A DNA stretch of 43,567 nucleotides from Arcobacter sp. CECT 8985 (GTDB lineage Bacteria > Campylobacterota > Campylobacteria > Campylobacterales > Arcobacteraceae). This document shows positions 1 through 8,671 of this stretch, in pieces. Both the position numbers and the translations under genes were made by a program. The stretch is taken from contig NZ_PDKC01000025.1 of the NCBI RefSeq assembly GCF_004116495.1, positions 1 through 43,567 of the forward strand, given 5' to 3'. Positions within the stretch are counted from its first letter, which is position 1. Each line of letters opens with the position of its first letter. The notes under the pieces are model-generated. The model was not told the origin of the DNA, did no database searches, and saw nothing but the letters and a program-made list of their open reading frames with translations.

Positions 1-633
1 CAATTAAATAGTGATTACAATAAGTTTTATAAAGATATTGATTCAGATTATATGAAAAATAAAGATAACATAACACGAGGTATAGAATTGACATTTGAAA
101 AAGATTTTTTTGAATCTTATTTAATAAGTACGACTTTTTTTATAGCAAATAATGATTACGATTACATTTATAAAAAACATACTTCAAATAAAAAACACAG
201 AATTAATAGCTTGTCTAAGGGGTTAAACTTTTCTATAGATAAAAGTATTTCTGATAATTTCAAAGTTGTAACAGCAGCAAAAATAAGCCAAAATAAAATA
301 AAAGATAGTAATGAAAAATATTTAATTGGGAACAATGTTAAAAACAAAGCTAATACTCAATTAGCTTTAAATTTAGAATATAAAATAAACAAGATTAAAT
401 TATTTAGTAGATTTACTCATATGTCAAGTAGATATGCAAATGATAAAAATAGTAAAAAATTAGATCCTTATACTATAGGTACAATTGGAAGTTCTTTTTA
501 TACAAAAGTAAAAAATAGAGATATTAAATTTGATTTTAATATAAAAAATATATTTAATAAGAAATATTATATTGATTCAGATACGCAAGGAGATTTGAGG
601 AATTATTTTTTCAATATGATTATGAGTTTTTGA
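1..633 (+). CDS. TonB-dependent outer-membrane receptor, C-terminal part (cut by window edge)
   Basis: The frame is open from the first base, so the gene begins upstream of the window; the methionine at base 52 is internal. The visible part has alternating polar and hydrophobic stretches typical of beta-barrel strands. Near its end is a segment around NIKNIFNKKYYID, which is the usual late motif of TonB-dependent receptors (N-L-F-dK-Y), and the protein ends in an aromatic residue (NMIMSF), the expected signal for outer-membrane insertion. It would take up an iron chelate, cobalamin or similar ligand with energy from TonB. The plug domain is not visible, so the ligand cannot be guessed. A second receptor follows at base 818 on the same strand, which suggests a metal-uptake locus. 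Confidence 0.75.
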   Translation, partial: QLNSDYNKFYKDIDSDYMKNKDNITRGIELTFEKDFFESYLISTTFFIANNDYDYIYKKHTSNKKHRINSLSKGLNFSIDKSISDNFKVVTAAKISQNKIKDSNEKYLIGNNVKNKANTQLALNLEYKINKIKLFSRFTHMSSRYANDKNSKKLDPYTIGTIGSSFYTKVKNRDIKFDFNIKNIFNKKYYIDSDTQGDLRNYFFNMIMSF

Positions 634-711
634 ATTTAAAACTCTAATTTTTTTTGTTTTTTTACTTATATATAACTACTTTTATAAAAAAATAACTGAC
701 TAAAATCATTT

Positions 712-742
712 AAAATTATTAATAATAATAATTATCAAAATT
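712..742. promoter_or_regulatory. Possible Fur box upstream of the siderophore receptor
   Basis: The stretch is rich in AATAATAATAATTATC-like sequence, resembling the A/T-rich repeats of Fur operators (GATAATGATAATCATTATC type). It lies just upstream of an extended -10 element (TGCTATTAT, 764-772), where a repressor would block transcription. Low sequence complexity in this AT-rich genome makes the match weak by itself; the receptor downstream makes it plausible. Confidence 0.4.
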
Positions 743-763
743 AAGTATTTGCTAAGAAAAATT

Positions 764-772
764 TGCTATTAT
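764..772 (+). promoter_or_regulatory. Extended -10 promoter element of the siderophore receptor gene
   Basis: TGCTATTAT fits the extended -10 form TGnTATnAT. It would start transcription near base 779, leaving a leader of about 40 bases before the AAGGAAA ribosome site (808-814) and the ATG at 818. It also argues for the later start codon, because the ATG-like start at 749 would lie upstream of the promoter. Confidence 0.45.
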
Positions 773-817
773 TTTGCCTTTGCAACAAGTTTGCAATATT
801 CAAATACAAGGAAAATA

Positions 818-2965
818 ATGCAAAAAAAAGTTTTTTCTATGGTAGCAGCATCTTTTATATTACTTCCTAATATAATGTTTTCATCTGAGATAAAAACTAA
901 TAAAAGTGTTTCTTTATCTGATGTAACTATTGTTAGTGATTCGGATGAGAAAAAGCAATCATACTATAAAACTGAAGCTACTTCAGTTACTCGTACAGAT
1001 ACACCTCTTTTAGAAACAGCTCAATCTGTTCAAATAGTTACAAACAAAATTTTGGATGACATGGGTATAGTTAGTCTTGATGAGTCATTAGATTATGTAA
1101 GTGGAATCTCAAGACAAAATGATTTTGGTGGAGTGTGGGATAACTTCGCTATTAGAGGTTTTTCAGGACATGAAAATACAGGAATAAGTATGCTTAAAAA
1201 TGGGTTTGCTGATAACAGAGGATACAATGCTCCTAGAGATGCAGCAAACATTGAGAGTATAGAAGTTTTAAAAGGACCATCAGGATCTCTTTATGGTAAT
1301 ACTGAACCTGGTGGAACAATAAATATTGTTACAAAACAACCAAAATTTACAAGAAACAACTCAATCACAACTATGCTTGGTAGTAATGATTTTTATAGAG
1401 TATCAGCAGATTTAACTGGACCATTAAGTGAATCTTTCGCCTATCGGTTGAATGTAGCTGCTGAAAAGAAAAAAAGTTTCCGTGATTATATTCAAAGTGA
1501 AAGATATATTATTGCACCTTCTTTTCTTTGGTTAATCAATGATAATACATATTTGACATATATGGGTGAGTATATCAAACAAGAAGCTCCTTTTGATAGA
1601 GGGATTGTTGCATTTAATGGTGATTTTGATGTTATTGATCGTAAAACATTTTTTGGGAATCCAAAAGATGATAATATGGTACTTGAAAACTATACTCATC
1701 AGTTAAAATTAGAACATGATTTTTCAGATAGTTGGAGTACAAAAGTTGGATTAGCTTATAAAACAGGAGATTTTAAGGGAACAGGAGCAGAAGTAAAACC
1801 TTTTGTTAATGTTACAACCGATTCTTTGATGCTTCGTTCTAGGTATAAAGATTTTGAGTCCAAAGATTTTTCTTTTCAAGCAGATGTAAAAAATGTTTCA
1901 ACAATAAAAGATTTTAAAAACACTCTTTTATTTGGAATGGAATCTTATCGTTATGAGTTAGATTTTGCTTTATATAATTTAAATAACTCTGTAAGAATGG
2001 ATAATATTAGGGGCAATCCAACTTATACAACTTTAGCTACAGGAAAAGGAACTATAATTAAAGATGAACACCAAGTACAAAAGGGAATAGCATTTTTTGC
2101 ACAAGATGAATTAGCTTTCTCTGATTCATGGAGATTACTTGTTGGTTTAAGATATGATGATATTGATACACAATTGGAAAAACATAAAAAAGGAATCTCC
2201 TATTCTCAAAATGATTATGCGTTGTCCCCTAGAATAGGTCTAACTTATCTTATAAATCCTAATTGGTCTTGGTATGCTACTTCTGGAAAGTCATTTAGAC
2301 CAAACTCTGGTGTAGATAAAGATGGAAATACTTTTGAAGCAGAAGAAGGAATATCTATAGAAACAGGTTTGAAGTTTGAATCTGACAATAAAGATATGGG
2401 AGGAAGCCTTGCTTTATACAGAATTGATAAAAAGAATGTTTTAACAGGGACAGATCCTAATGGTGTTTACTCTATTGCAGCTGGTAAAGTAAGAAGTCAA
2501 GGTATAGAGTTTGATATAGGAGGAAGTCTTACTTCTAATATAAGAATTAATGCAAACTATACATATACTGATACAGAAGTTATTAAAGATACTGGTGGTG
2601 CTATTGATTGGTCAATTGGAAGAGTTGTTAATTTGGAAGGTAAAGCCTTGACAAATGTAGCCAAACATAGTGGATCAGTTCTTTTTATGTGGGAAGAAAA
2701 ATTATCAAATAACTCTTCTTATGGTATTGGAAGTAATCTTATTTATGTAGGAAAAAGAGAAGGAAATTATATTAATAGTTTTACATTACCTGATTATATT
2801 ACGATGGGATTAACATCTTATTGGCAAGTAAATAAGAGTTTAAAATTTAAATTAAATGTTAATAATCTATTTGATGAAAAATATATTGCAAGTAGTTATG
2901 ATCGTTCATGGGCTGTACCTGGTTCACCAAGACGTTTTACATTAAGTATGAATTACAAATTTTAA
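818..2965 (+). CDS. TonB-dependent siderophore receptor
   Basis: This outer-membrane receptor of about 715 residues is of the ferrichrome/ferripyoverdine class. I chose the start at 818 rather than the upstream in-frame start at 749, because AAGGAAA lies just before it and the protein then opens with a signal peptide (MQKKVFSMVAASFILLPNIM). A TonB-box-like stretch (SLSDVTIVS) follows. The plug domain holds the family motifs around IESIEVLKGPSGSLYG and GGTINIVTK. The barrel ends in NNLFDEKYIA and a terminal phenylalanine (RRFTLSMNYKF). The length is typical for this class. The ligand cannot be read from sequence; TonB-ExbB-ExbD is not in the window. A possible Fur operator and an extended -10 lie upstream, suggesting iron repression. 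Confidence 0.92.
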   Translation: MQKKVFSMVAASFILLPNIMFSSEIKTNKSVSLSDVTIVSDSDEKKQSYYKTEATSVTRTDTPLLETAQSVQIVTNKILDDMGIVSLDESLDYVSGISRQNDFGGVWDNFAIRGFSGHENTGISMLKNGFADNRGYNAPRDAANIESIEVLKGPSGSLYGNTEPGGTINIVTKQPKFTRNNSITTMLGSNDFYRVSADLTGPLSESFAYRLNVAAEKKKSFRDYIQSERYIIAPSFLWLINDNTYLTYMGEYIKQEAPFDRGIVAFNGDFDVIDRKTFFGNPKDDNMVLENYTHQLKLEHDFSDSWSTKVGLAYKTGDFKGTGAEVKPFVNVTTDSLMLRSRYKDFESKDFSFQADVKNVSTIKDFKNTLLFGMESYRYELDFALYNLNNSVRMDNIRGNPTYTTLATGKGTIIKDEHQVQKGIAFFAQDELAFSDSWRLLVGLRYDDIDTQLEKHKKGISYSQNDYALSPRIGLTYLINPNWSWYATSGKSFRPNSGVDKDGNTFEAEEGISIETGLKFESDNKDMGGSLALYRIDKKNVLTGTDPNGVYSIAAGKVRSQGIEFDIGGSLTSNIRINANYTYTDTEVIKDTGGAIDWSIGRVVNLEGKALTNVAKHSGSVLFMWEEKLSNNSSYGIGSNLIYVGKREGNYINSFTLPDYITMGLTSYWQVNKSLKFKLNVNNLFDEKYIASSYDRSWAVPGSPRRFTLSMNYKF

Positions 2966-2999
2966 AATTTGACATAGTTTCAAAGTAGAAAAAAGTGTG

Positions 3000-3033
3000 T
3001 GAATAGGAGTTTATTTAAATATACTCCTATTCA
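3000..3033. terminator. Hairpin between converging receptor and lepA genes
   Basis: TGAATAGGAGT and ACTCCTATTCA form an 11-bp stem with a 12-base loop between two converging genes. On the minus strand it is followed after six bases by TTTTTT (2989-2994), which would end lepA transcription. On the plus strand no T-run follows directly. Confidence 0.55.
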
Positions 3034-3094
3034 AAAACTAAAGTTGTTTTGTGTTTTAAAAAAACATTTAATAATGCAGTAGATATGTTAAATA

Positions 3095-4882
3095 TTAGAT
3101 TTTTAAAACTGCCATAAAAGCTTCTTGTGGTACATTTACTTTTCCAATAGCTTTCATTCTTTTTTTACCTGCTTTTTGTTTTTCTAAAAGTTTTCTTTTT
3201 CTTGTAATATCTCCACCATAACATTTTGCAGTAACATTTTTACCTGTAGATTTTACAGTTTCTCTTGCTATAATATTACTTCCAATTGAAGCTTGTATTG
3301 CTACTTCAAAAAGCTGTCTAGGAATTAATTCTTTTAATGCTTTTATAAATTCTCTTCCTTTTGAAAGTGCTTTATTTTCTGGAACAATAATTGATAATGC
3401 ATCTACTACATCTCCAGCAACTTTAATATCAAGTTTTTGTAAAATCCCTGGTCTAAATCCAATTGGTTCATAATCAAATGATGCATAACCTTTTGTAGTA
3501 GATTTTAATTTATCATAAAAGTCCATTACAATTTCATTCATTGGAATGTCATATTCTAGTAAAACTCTTTTTCCAAGATAATCCATTTTATTTTGGATAC
3601 CTCTTTTATCATTTAGAAGTTTTATAACATTTCCTAAAAATTCATCAGGAACCAAAATTGTAGCTTTTACATATGGCTCATAGATTGTTTCTATATAGTT
3701 TGGTTCAGGTAATTCAGATGGGTTTTGAATTTCGATTTTTTCTCCATCTTTTTTTTCAATTTGATATACAACAGTTGGTGCAGTTGCAATTAAATCTAAA
3801 TCAAATTCTCTTTCAAGTCTTTCTTTTATAACTTCCATATGAAGCATTCCAAGAAAACCTGTTCTAAATCCACTTCCAAGTGCAGCTGAACTTTCAGGTT
3901 CAAAAGATATTGATGAATCATTTAATTGAAGTTTTATTAAAGCTTCTCGTAAATCTTCAAATTTATCTGTTTCTATTGGATATAATCCAGCAAATACAAA
4001 TGGTTTAGCTGGTTCAAATCCACCAATTGCTTTTTGTGTTGGATTTTTTGCATCTGTCATTGTATCACCAACGGCAATTCCATCTAAAGTTTTAAGACCA
4101 AGTACAACAATACCAATTTCTCCTGTTTTAATTTCAAGAGTTTTTTCCCTATTTAATGGGTGAGGGTACATTAAGTCAAGTACAGGATGTTCAACTTTTG
4201 TATTCATCATTTTTAATACTTGACCTTTCTTAATACTTCCATCATAAACTCTTACAAGTGCTAAAGCTCCAAGATAATTATCAAACCAAGAATCATAAAT
4301 AAGAGCTTTAGTAGAAGCATCTTTATCTCCATTTGGTGCTGGCACTCTATCTACAATTGAGTCAATTAAATCTTTAACTCCAAGACCAGTTTTTGCACTA
4401 ACTAGATTATGTTCTGTACAATCAAGTCCAATTGCCTCTTCAGTTTCTTCAAGTACTCTCATAGGGTCAGCACTTGGTAAATCAATTTTATTTACAACTG
4501 GAAGTAATTCTAAGTCATTATCCAATGCAATATAAACATTTGCAATAGTTTGTGCTTCTACACCTTGTGTTGAATCAACAATTAATAATGCACCTTCAGA
4601 TGAAGCTAAACTTCTACTAACTTCATAAGAAAAATCAACGTGACCTGGAGTGTCAATTAGATTAAGGATATACTCTTGTCCATCCTTTATATATTTTAAT
4701 CTAACACTTTGAGCCTTGATTGTGATTCCTCTTTCTTGCTCAATATCCATAGTGTCCATCATTTGTGCTGACAACTCTCTATCTGTTACAGCTCCGCACT
4801 CTTGAATAATTCTATCTGCAAGTGTAGACTTTCCATGGTCAATGTGTGCAATAATACTAAAATTCCTAATATTTTGTTGCAA
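3095..4882 (-). CDS. lepA: Elongation factor 4 (LepA) GTPase
   Basis: This is a ribosome-bound translational GTPase that acts on stalled or mis-translocated ribosomes at the membrane or in the cytosol. It has 595 residues, the normal length. The GTPase motifs are [10 protein letters not shown] (G1), the switch region around [15 protein letters not shown] (G3) and NKIDLP (G4). The LepA-specific C-terminal domain ends in the basic stretch with [16 protein letters not shown]. The start is TTG, not ATG: the codon at 4880-4882 reads TTG followed by CAACAAAAT, with AGGAA a suitable distance upstream. A TATAAT -10 lies at 4914-4919 on the minus strand. It is not part of an obvious operon. Confidence 0.97.
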   Translation of the reverse strand: MQQNIRNFSIIAHIDHGKSTLADRIIQECGAVTDRELSAQMMDTMDIEQERGITIKAQSVRLKYIKDGQEYILNLIDTPGHVDFSYEVSRSLASSEGALLIVDSTQGVEAQTIANVYIALDNDLELLPVVNKIDLPSADPMRVLEETEEAIGLDCTEHNLVSAKTGLGVKDLIDSIVDRVPAPNGDKDASTKALIYDSWFDNYLGALALVRVYDGSIKKGQVLKMMNTKVEHPVLDLMYPHPLNREKTLEIKTGEIGIVVLGLKTLDGIAVGDTMTDAKNPTQKAIGGFEPAKPFVFAGLYPIETDKFEDLREALIKLQLNDSSISFEPESSAALGSGFRTGFLGMLHMEVIKERLEREFDLDLIATAPTVVYQIEKKDGEKIEIQNPSELPEPNYIETIYEPYVKATILVPDEFLGNVIKLLNDKRGIQNKMDYLGKRVLLEYDIPMNEIVMDFYDKLKSTTKGYASFDYEPIGFRPGILQKLDIKVAGDVVDALSIIVPENKALSKGREFIKALKELIPRQLFEVAIQASIGSNIIARETVKSTGKNVTAKCYGGDITRKRKLLEKQKAGKKRMKAIGKVNVPQEAFMAVLKI

Positions 4883-4913
4883 AGTAAGTTCCTATTGATT
4901 TATATTTTACGCG

Positions 4914-4919
4914 ATTATA
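4914..4919 (-). promoter_or_regulatory. -10 element of lepA
   Basis: The minus strand reads GATATAATCGCG, a perfect TATAAT, about 32 bases before the lepA start codon. No clear -35 box is seen, as is usual for housekeeping promoters in Campylobacterota. Confidence 0.5.
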
Positions 4920-4960
4920 TCTAATTTAATGTTATGTAGTGTTTAAGTTTTTAAGTAGTT

Positions 4961-4985
4961 AAAAGATAGGTTTTACCTATCTTTT
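4961..4985 (-). terminator. Intrinsic terminator of the OmpA-family gene
   Basis: AAAAGATAGGT, a three-base loop and ACCTATCTTTT form an 11-bp stem right after the stop codon of the OmpA-family gene, ending in TTTT on the minus strand. Confidence 0.7.
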
Positions 4986-4988
4986 AAA

Positions 4989-6017
4989 TTATTTTATAAT
5001 AGTTGCTTCAACTCTTCTGTTTTTAGCTCTACCTTCTTTTGTTTCATTTGTAGCAATTGGTCTTGATTCACCATAACCAAACCATTTTAATCTTTTTGTG
5101 TCAATTTTATATGCTTTAAGTGCATTTACAGTTGAAAGTGCTCTTCTTTTAGATAATTTATCATTATATTCTTTAGTTCCTATTGAATCTGTATGTGCTT
5201 CAATTTTAGCTTTTGTAGTTGGGAAAGCTTTCATAAATTCAGCAAATCTTTTGATTTTTGATTCATAAGAATTATTGATTTTTGCACTATCAAATTTAAA
5301 ATTAATATTTAAATCTGTTTTTAACGAACATCCAACTTTATCTACAAAGTCACCTTTTGGAGTATTTGGACATTGGTCAATTGAATCAACTACACCATCT
5401 CCATCGCTATCCATTTCAACTTTTTTTGGTTCTTCTTTTTTAACTGGAGCCATTTTTTTAACTGGTTCTTCTTTAACAGGAGCTACATTAGTTGCTTTTT
5501 TACCAAATGAAATTGCAAGACCAACAGTATATAAAAGTGTATTATCACCATGATTTGCATTGATTAAATGTCTAACATCTGTTTTTAAAGCTATATCATC
5601 TGTAAATTTATATTTATAACCAATACCATAGTTTCCAAATAATCCAGAGTCGTTTCTGTGGTCTTCATTACTAAATAATTCAACACCAGCACCAACTAAT
5701 CCATAAATTGAAGAGTTATTAGTGATTTCAAAATCTTTAATTACGTTAGTGAAAAGTCTTGTAATTTGAGTATCTCCACCTTTATCATAATCAACTTCAC
5801 CAAGGCTATTTAAAAAACCTAGTTCAACTTGATTAAAAAAACTTTTGTCGTCAAGATTAAAACCTAAACTTAGTCCACCTACGCCATAGTGATCATCAAG
5901 GTTTGTATTCCCTTCTGTAATAGCACCACCAATAATTGGAGTAACTTCATATTTATATTCACTTGCAGCAAACATTAAGCTACTACATAAAATAGTCGAT
6001 AATAAAACCTTCTTCAT
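4989..6017 (-). CDS. OmpA-family outer-membrane protein with peptidoglycan-binding domain
   Basis: A 342-residue OprF/OmpA-like protein that ties the outer membrane to the cell wall. Residues 1-18 are a signal peptide (MKKVLLSTILCSSLMFAA). Residues about 20-170 form a small beta-barrel. A lysine/proline-rich linker (PVKEEPVKKMAPVKKEEPKK) follows, then one thrombospondin type 3 calcium repeat (DSDGDGVVDSIDQCPNTPKG) at about residues 203-222. The C-terminal OmpA domain carries the peptidoglycan contacts: HTDSIG, the KLSKRRA helix and NRRVE. AAGGA lies just before the ATG, and a terminator follows the gene, so it is probably a single, strongly expressed unit. Confidence 0.93.
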   Translation of the reverse strand: MKKVLLSTILCSSLMFAASEYKYEVTPIIGGAITEGNTNLDDHYGVGGLSLGFNLDDKSFFNQVELGFLNSLGEVDYDKGGDTQITRLFTNVIKDFEITNNSSIYGLVGAGVELFSNEDHRNDSGLFGNYGIGYKYKFTDDIALKTDVRHLINANHGDNTLLYTVGLAISFGKKATNVAPVKEEPVKKMAPVKKEEPKKVEMDSDGDGVVDSIDQCPNTPKGDFVDKVGCSLKTDLNINFKFDSAKINNSYESKIKRFAEFMKAFPTTKAKIEAHTDSIGTKEYNDKLSKRRALSTVNALKAYKIDTKRLKWFGYGESRPIATNETKEGRAKNRRVEATIIK

Positions 6018-6089
6018 AAAAAATCCTTGTTTTTTTTATTTCAATATACTAAATTATAGGTTTAAATAAATTAAATCCTACTTATTAGT

Positions 6090-7022
6090 TTAACTTTTAA
6101 AAATTGAATTAACCGATTCATTATTATGAATTCTTTTTATAGTCTCTCCAATAATCTCAGCAGCAGTTAAAACTGTAATTTTATCACACTCTTTTTTAGC
6201 AGGGATTGTATCAGAAATTACAAGTTCGTCTAAAACGCCATTTTCAATTCTTTCATATGCAGGACCTGAAAGAACTCCATGTGTACAACATGCCATTACT
6301 GAAGTTGCACCTTTTTTCTTAAGTACTTCAGCAGCTTTAACTAAAGTTCCAGCAGTATCAACCATATCATCAACTAATATAACATCTTTTCCTGCAACAT
6401 CGCCAATAATATTCATAACTTCAGCTACATTTGCTTTTTCTCTTCTTTTATCAACAATTACTAAATCATAACCTAACTTATTTGCATAAGATCTTGCTCT
6501 TGCAACACCACCAATATCAGGACTTGCAATAATTGGATTTTTTAATTTTTTAGATTTAATATAATCAACGAACATAATTGAACCAAATAAGTTATCAACA
6601 GGAACATTAAAGAAACCTTGAATTTGAGCAGCGTGTAAATCAATTGTAATAACTCTATGGATACCAGCTTTTTCTAATAAGTCAGCAACTAATTTTGCAG
6701 AAATTGGAACTCTTGGAGCAGCTTTTCTATCTTGTCTTGCATATCCATAATATGGAATAACTGCAGAAATCGATTTTGCACTTGATCTTTTAAGTGCATC
6801 AATCATAATTAAAAGTTCCATAAGATTATCATTTGTTGGAGCACAAGTAGGTTGAATGATAAATACATCTTGACCTCTTACACTTTCTGTAACTTGTACA
6901 GAGATTTCTCCATCACTAAATTTATTAAGTGTAGCCTCTCCAATAGGCTCTTTTAAATATTCCCCGACTTTTTTTGCAAAATCAGGATTTGCAGAACCAC
7001 TAAAAAGTTTGAAACATGACAT
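6090..7022 (-). CDS. prs: Ribose-phosphate pyrophosphokinase
   Basis: This cytosolic enzyme makes PRPP from ribose 5-phosphate and ATP for purine, pyrimidine, histidine and NAD synthesis. It has 310 residues, the normal class I length. Visible motifs include the flexible catalytic stretch around YYGYARQDRK, the metal-binding IDLHAAQIQGFF, DIGGVARAR, and the PRPP-binding loop VDDMVDTAGT near residue 218. The start is ATG at 7022 with AAGG upstream. A TATAAT -10 lies at 7046-7051 on the minus strand, so it has its own promoter, divergent from the candidate small RNA. Confidence 0.97.
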   Translation of the reverse strand: MSCFKLFSGSANPDFAKKVGEYLKEPIGEATLNKFSDGEISVQVTESVRGQDVFIIQPTCAPTNDNLMELLIMIDALKRSSAKSISAVIPYYGYARQDRKAAPRVPISAKLVADLLEKAGIHRVITIDLHAAQIQGFFNVPVDNLFGSIMFVDYIKSKKLKNPIIASPDIGGVARARSYANKLGYDLVIVDKRREKANVAEVMNIIGDVAGKDVILVDDMVDTAGTLVKAAEVLKKKGATSVMACCTHGVLSGPAYERIENGVLDELVISDTIPAKKECDKITVLTAAEIIGETIKRIHNNESVNSIFKS

Positions 7023-7045
7023 TATTTTTTTTCCTTGTAATTTTT

Positions 7046-7051
7046 ATTATA
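7046..7051 (-). promoter_or_regulatory. -10 element of prs
   Basis: The minus strand reads ACTATAATAAA, a perfect TATAAT, 24 bases before the prs start. No -35 match is evident. Confidence 0.45.
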
Positions 7052-7173
7052 GTATTTATAATGCGATTTTATCTAAATACTTCTTATATTGAATTTATAT
7101 GTTATTAATAAAAAATATATAGTCTAAAAGTATAAAAAATATACATGCAAAATATTGAATAGGATTTATTAAA

Positions 7174-7182
7174 TGTTATACT
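7174..7182 (+). promoter_or_regulatory. Extended -10 promoter of the candidate small RNA
   Basis: TGTTATACT is a textbook extended -10 (TGnTATAcT). There is no open reading frame of useful length downstream for 250 bases, so it most likely drives an untranslated RNA starting near 7189. Confidence 0.5.
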
Positions 7183-7188
7183 TTAATT

Positions 7189-7430
7189 GTTCTTCTAAAG
7201 GAAAGAAGACTAAAGGGAAATTTTTTAAGCGCGAGTCCGTTATTTTTATTACATACCTTGTAATTTTATGAGTTATTGGATAAAAAAGTTTTAGATATTT
7301 TTCGCTCATTTTTCTAAAACTTTTTAATATCCTTTATGTAACTCTTTGTGATGACAGTCATGTTTGACTTCATATATACTTTCTAGTGTAAAAATCTAAG
7401 AGAGATTCCTCCTCCTCTCTTAGTATTTTT
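7189..7430 (+). ncRNA. Candidate structured small RNA with C/U-rich terminator loop
   Basis: This fills the 412-base gap between prs and mnmA. It follows an extended -10 and ends in a strong hairpin plus TATTTTT. The 5' end can form a small hairpin, TCTTCT/AGAAGA (7191-7209), with an AAAGGAA loop. The centre forms a long rod: GAGTTA (7269-7274) pairs with TAACTC (7339-7344), GGATA with TATCC, and AAAAAGTTTTAGA (7282-7294) with TCTAAAACTTTTT (7312-7324). A perfect dyad ATGAC-A-GTCAT lies at 7351-7361. The terminator loop is ATTCCTCCTC. I do not recognise it as tmRNA, SRP RNA or RNase P RNA; a divergent 6S RNA is possible. It could also be only a bidirectional terminator plus spacer. Confidence 0.45.
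7396..7423. terminator. Bidirectional terminator between candidate small RNA and mnmA
   Basis: CTAAGAGAG (7396-7404) and CTCTCTTAG (7415-7423) form a perfect 9-bp stem with a ten-base C/U-rich loop. On the minus strand it is followed by ATTTTT, ending the mnmA gene whose stop is at 7435. On the plus strand it is followed by TATTTTT, ending the candidate small RNA. Confidence 0.8.
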
Positions 7431-7434
7431 ATAA

Positions 7435-8469
7435 TTATTTAGATGTATTCTCTATCCAACCACTTCCAATAACTTTTTGTTTATCATAAAATACAGCAAG
7501 TTGACCAGCTGCTACACCAAATGCTGGCTCTTTTAATTTTATTATTGCTTTGTTATTTTTAATATTCACTTCGCAAGGTGTTGTTACACTTCTATATCTT
7601 AGTTTTACTCCACAATTAAAAGTAGTTTCATCAATATACATATTTAAATTATTTGCTATTACATTATTAACTTCAAGTGCTTGTTTTTTCCCAACTACAA
7701 TTGTATTATCTTTAGGGTTTAATTTTGTAACAAAGTGAGGTTCATGTGCTCCATTTACTGTAAATCCTCTTCTTTTACCAATTGTGTAGTGCATATAACC
7801 TTTATGTTTACCAACTATATTTCCATTTTCATCAAGAACATTTCCAGGAATATCAATATTTGCATGACGTTTCACAACATCAGTATAAACTGTTTCAACA
7901 AAGCAAATTTCTTGTGACTCACTTTTTTCTGTAATTTTTTTATATGCAACATCAAGTTTAGCACCAAATTTGATGATATCTTCTTTTTTGTAAGTACTTA
8001 AAGGGAACATCATATATGGTAATGCTTCTTTTTCTACTTGAGATAAGAAATAACTTTGATCTTTTGTTTTGTCATCAGCTTCATAGAAAAATTTTCCATC
8101 TGTTTTGGCATAATGACCTGTTGCCAAATATGAAGCTCCATGCTCTTTTGCAAATTTAAGCATTGCACCAAATTTTATTTGTCTATTACATTTAACACAT
8201 GGATTTGGAGTTGTTCCTTGTAAGTATGAATCTACAAAATAATCATAAACTTCTTGTGTAAACTTATCAGCTAAATCTAGAATGTGATATTTTATTCCAA
8301 GATATTTTGCAACATCTTCAATATATCCTAAATTTTTCTCGTGATAACCATCTGTTCTATTATGAAGTTTTAAGTAAACACCTTCTACTTCATATCCTTC
8401 TTTTTGTAGCATATATGCAGTAACTGATGAATCAATTCCGCCACTCATTCCAACCATTACTTTTTTCAT
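7435..8469 (-). CDS. mnmA: tRNA-specific 2-thiouridylase, paralog 1
   Basis: The enzyme adds sulfur to U34 of the tRNAs for Lys, Glu and Gln, using ATP and a persulfide. It has 344 residues. The PP-loop SGGIDSS is at residues 9-15. The catalytic cysteines are C94 in TPNPCVKCNRQIKF and C189 in SQEICF, and an extra cysteine (C91) makes a CxxC, as I recall from Campylobacter MnmA proteins. ATGHYAKTDG and DQSYFLSQV are also family motifs. It is clearly diverged from paralog 2 at 8672-9769. The start ATG has AAAGGT upstream. Two of its substrate tRNAs (Lys and Glu) are encoded twice at 30380-31069. Confidence 0.93.
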   Translation of the reverse strand: MKKVMVGMSGGIDSSVTAYMLQKEGYEVEGVYLKLHNRTDGYHEKNLGYIEDVAKYLGIKYHILDLADKFTQEVYDYFVDSYLQGTTPNPCVKCNRQIKFGAMLKFAKEHGASYLATGHYAKTDGKFFYEADDKTKDQSYFLSQVEKEALPYMMFPLSTYKKEDIIKFGAKLDVAYKKITEKSESQEICFVETVYTDVVKRHANIDIPGNVLDENGNIVGKHKGYMHYTIGKRRGFTVNGAHEPHFVTKLNPKDNTIVVGKKQALEVNNVIANNLNMYIDETTFNCGVKLRYRSVTTPCEVNIKNNKAIIKLKEPAFGVAAGQLAVFYDKQKVIGSGWIENTSK

Positions 8470-8512
8470 ATTTTACCTTTAAAAGTCTCTTTATAGAAAC
8501 TATAAATTTAAT

Positions 8513-8617
8513 AAAGGAATAATCACTGATTCTCTATTGCCCAATTTAATAAGATATTTAATTTTTGGTTTTAGACGTATCTTGAAAGGATCGCTTTCTT
8601 CCATATTTTAGTTTTAA
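8513..8617 (-). pseudogene. Decayed fragment of a second folK
   Basis: Two blocks match the intact folK at 9803-10318 in the same order and strand. Block 1 (8513-8545) matches 9855-9888 at 33 of 34 positions with one base missing; it covers the WANRESVI region. Block 2 (8579-8602) matches 9971-9994 at 24 of 24; it covers GRKRSFQD. Between them the fragment has 33 bases where folK has 82, and those bases do not align well. The missing base and the internal loss break the frame, so no protein is made. It lies directly upstream of mnmA paralog 1, as folK lies directly upstream of paralog 2. Confidence 0.8.
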
Positions 8618-8649
8618 TCTCTACAATTATTTAAATAGTTGTAGAGATT
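8616..8649. repeat. Near-perfect 34-base inverted repeat
   Basis: AATCTCTACAATTATTT and AAATAGTTGTAGAGATT are complementary apart from one position that still allows a G-U pair, giving up to 17 bp. It lies just past the stop of mnmA paralog 2 and may stop or stabilise its mRNA, but no T-run follows on either strand. Confidence 0.6.
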
Positions 8650-8671
8650 ATAAAAGCGCGATTATAGCATA

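Noticed and set aside
748-768. A fourth TGCTA-type regulator site upstream of the siderophore receptor
   Set aside because: The two TGCTA copies are 14 bases apart, not 11, and the second overlaps the -10, so the geometry differs from the acetate promoters.
749-817. Longer N-terminus of the siderophore receptor
   Set aside because: It would precede the signal peptide and lies upstream of or within the promoter; the ATG at 818 has a good ribosome site.
7191-7290. CsrB-like RNA with GGA loops
   Set aside because: Only one GGA is in a clear hairpin loop; CsrA-sponge RNAs carry many, and Campylobacterota are known to use FliW for CsrA control.
7183-7430. tmRNA, SRP RNA or RNase P RNA in the gap after prs
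   Set aside because: None of the conserved signatures (alanine-tRNA-like ends, GGAAGCAG loop, GAGGAAAGTC) is visible.
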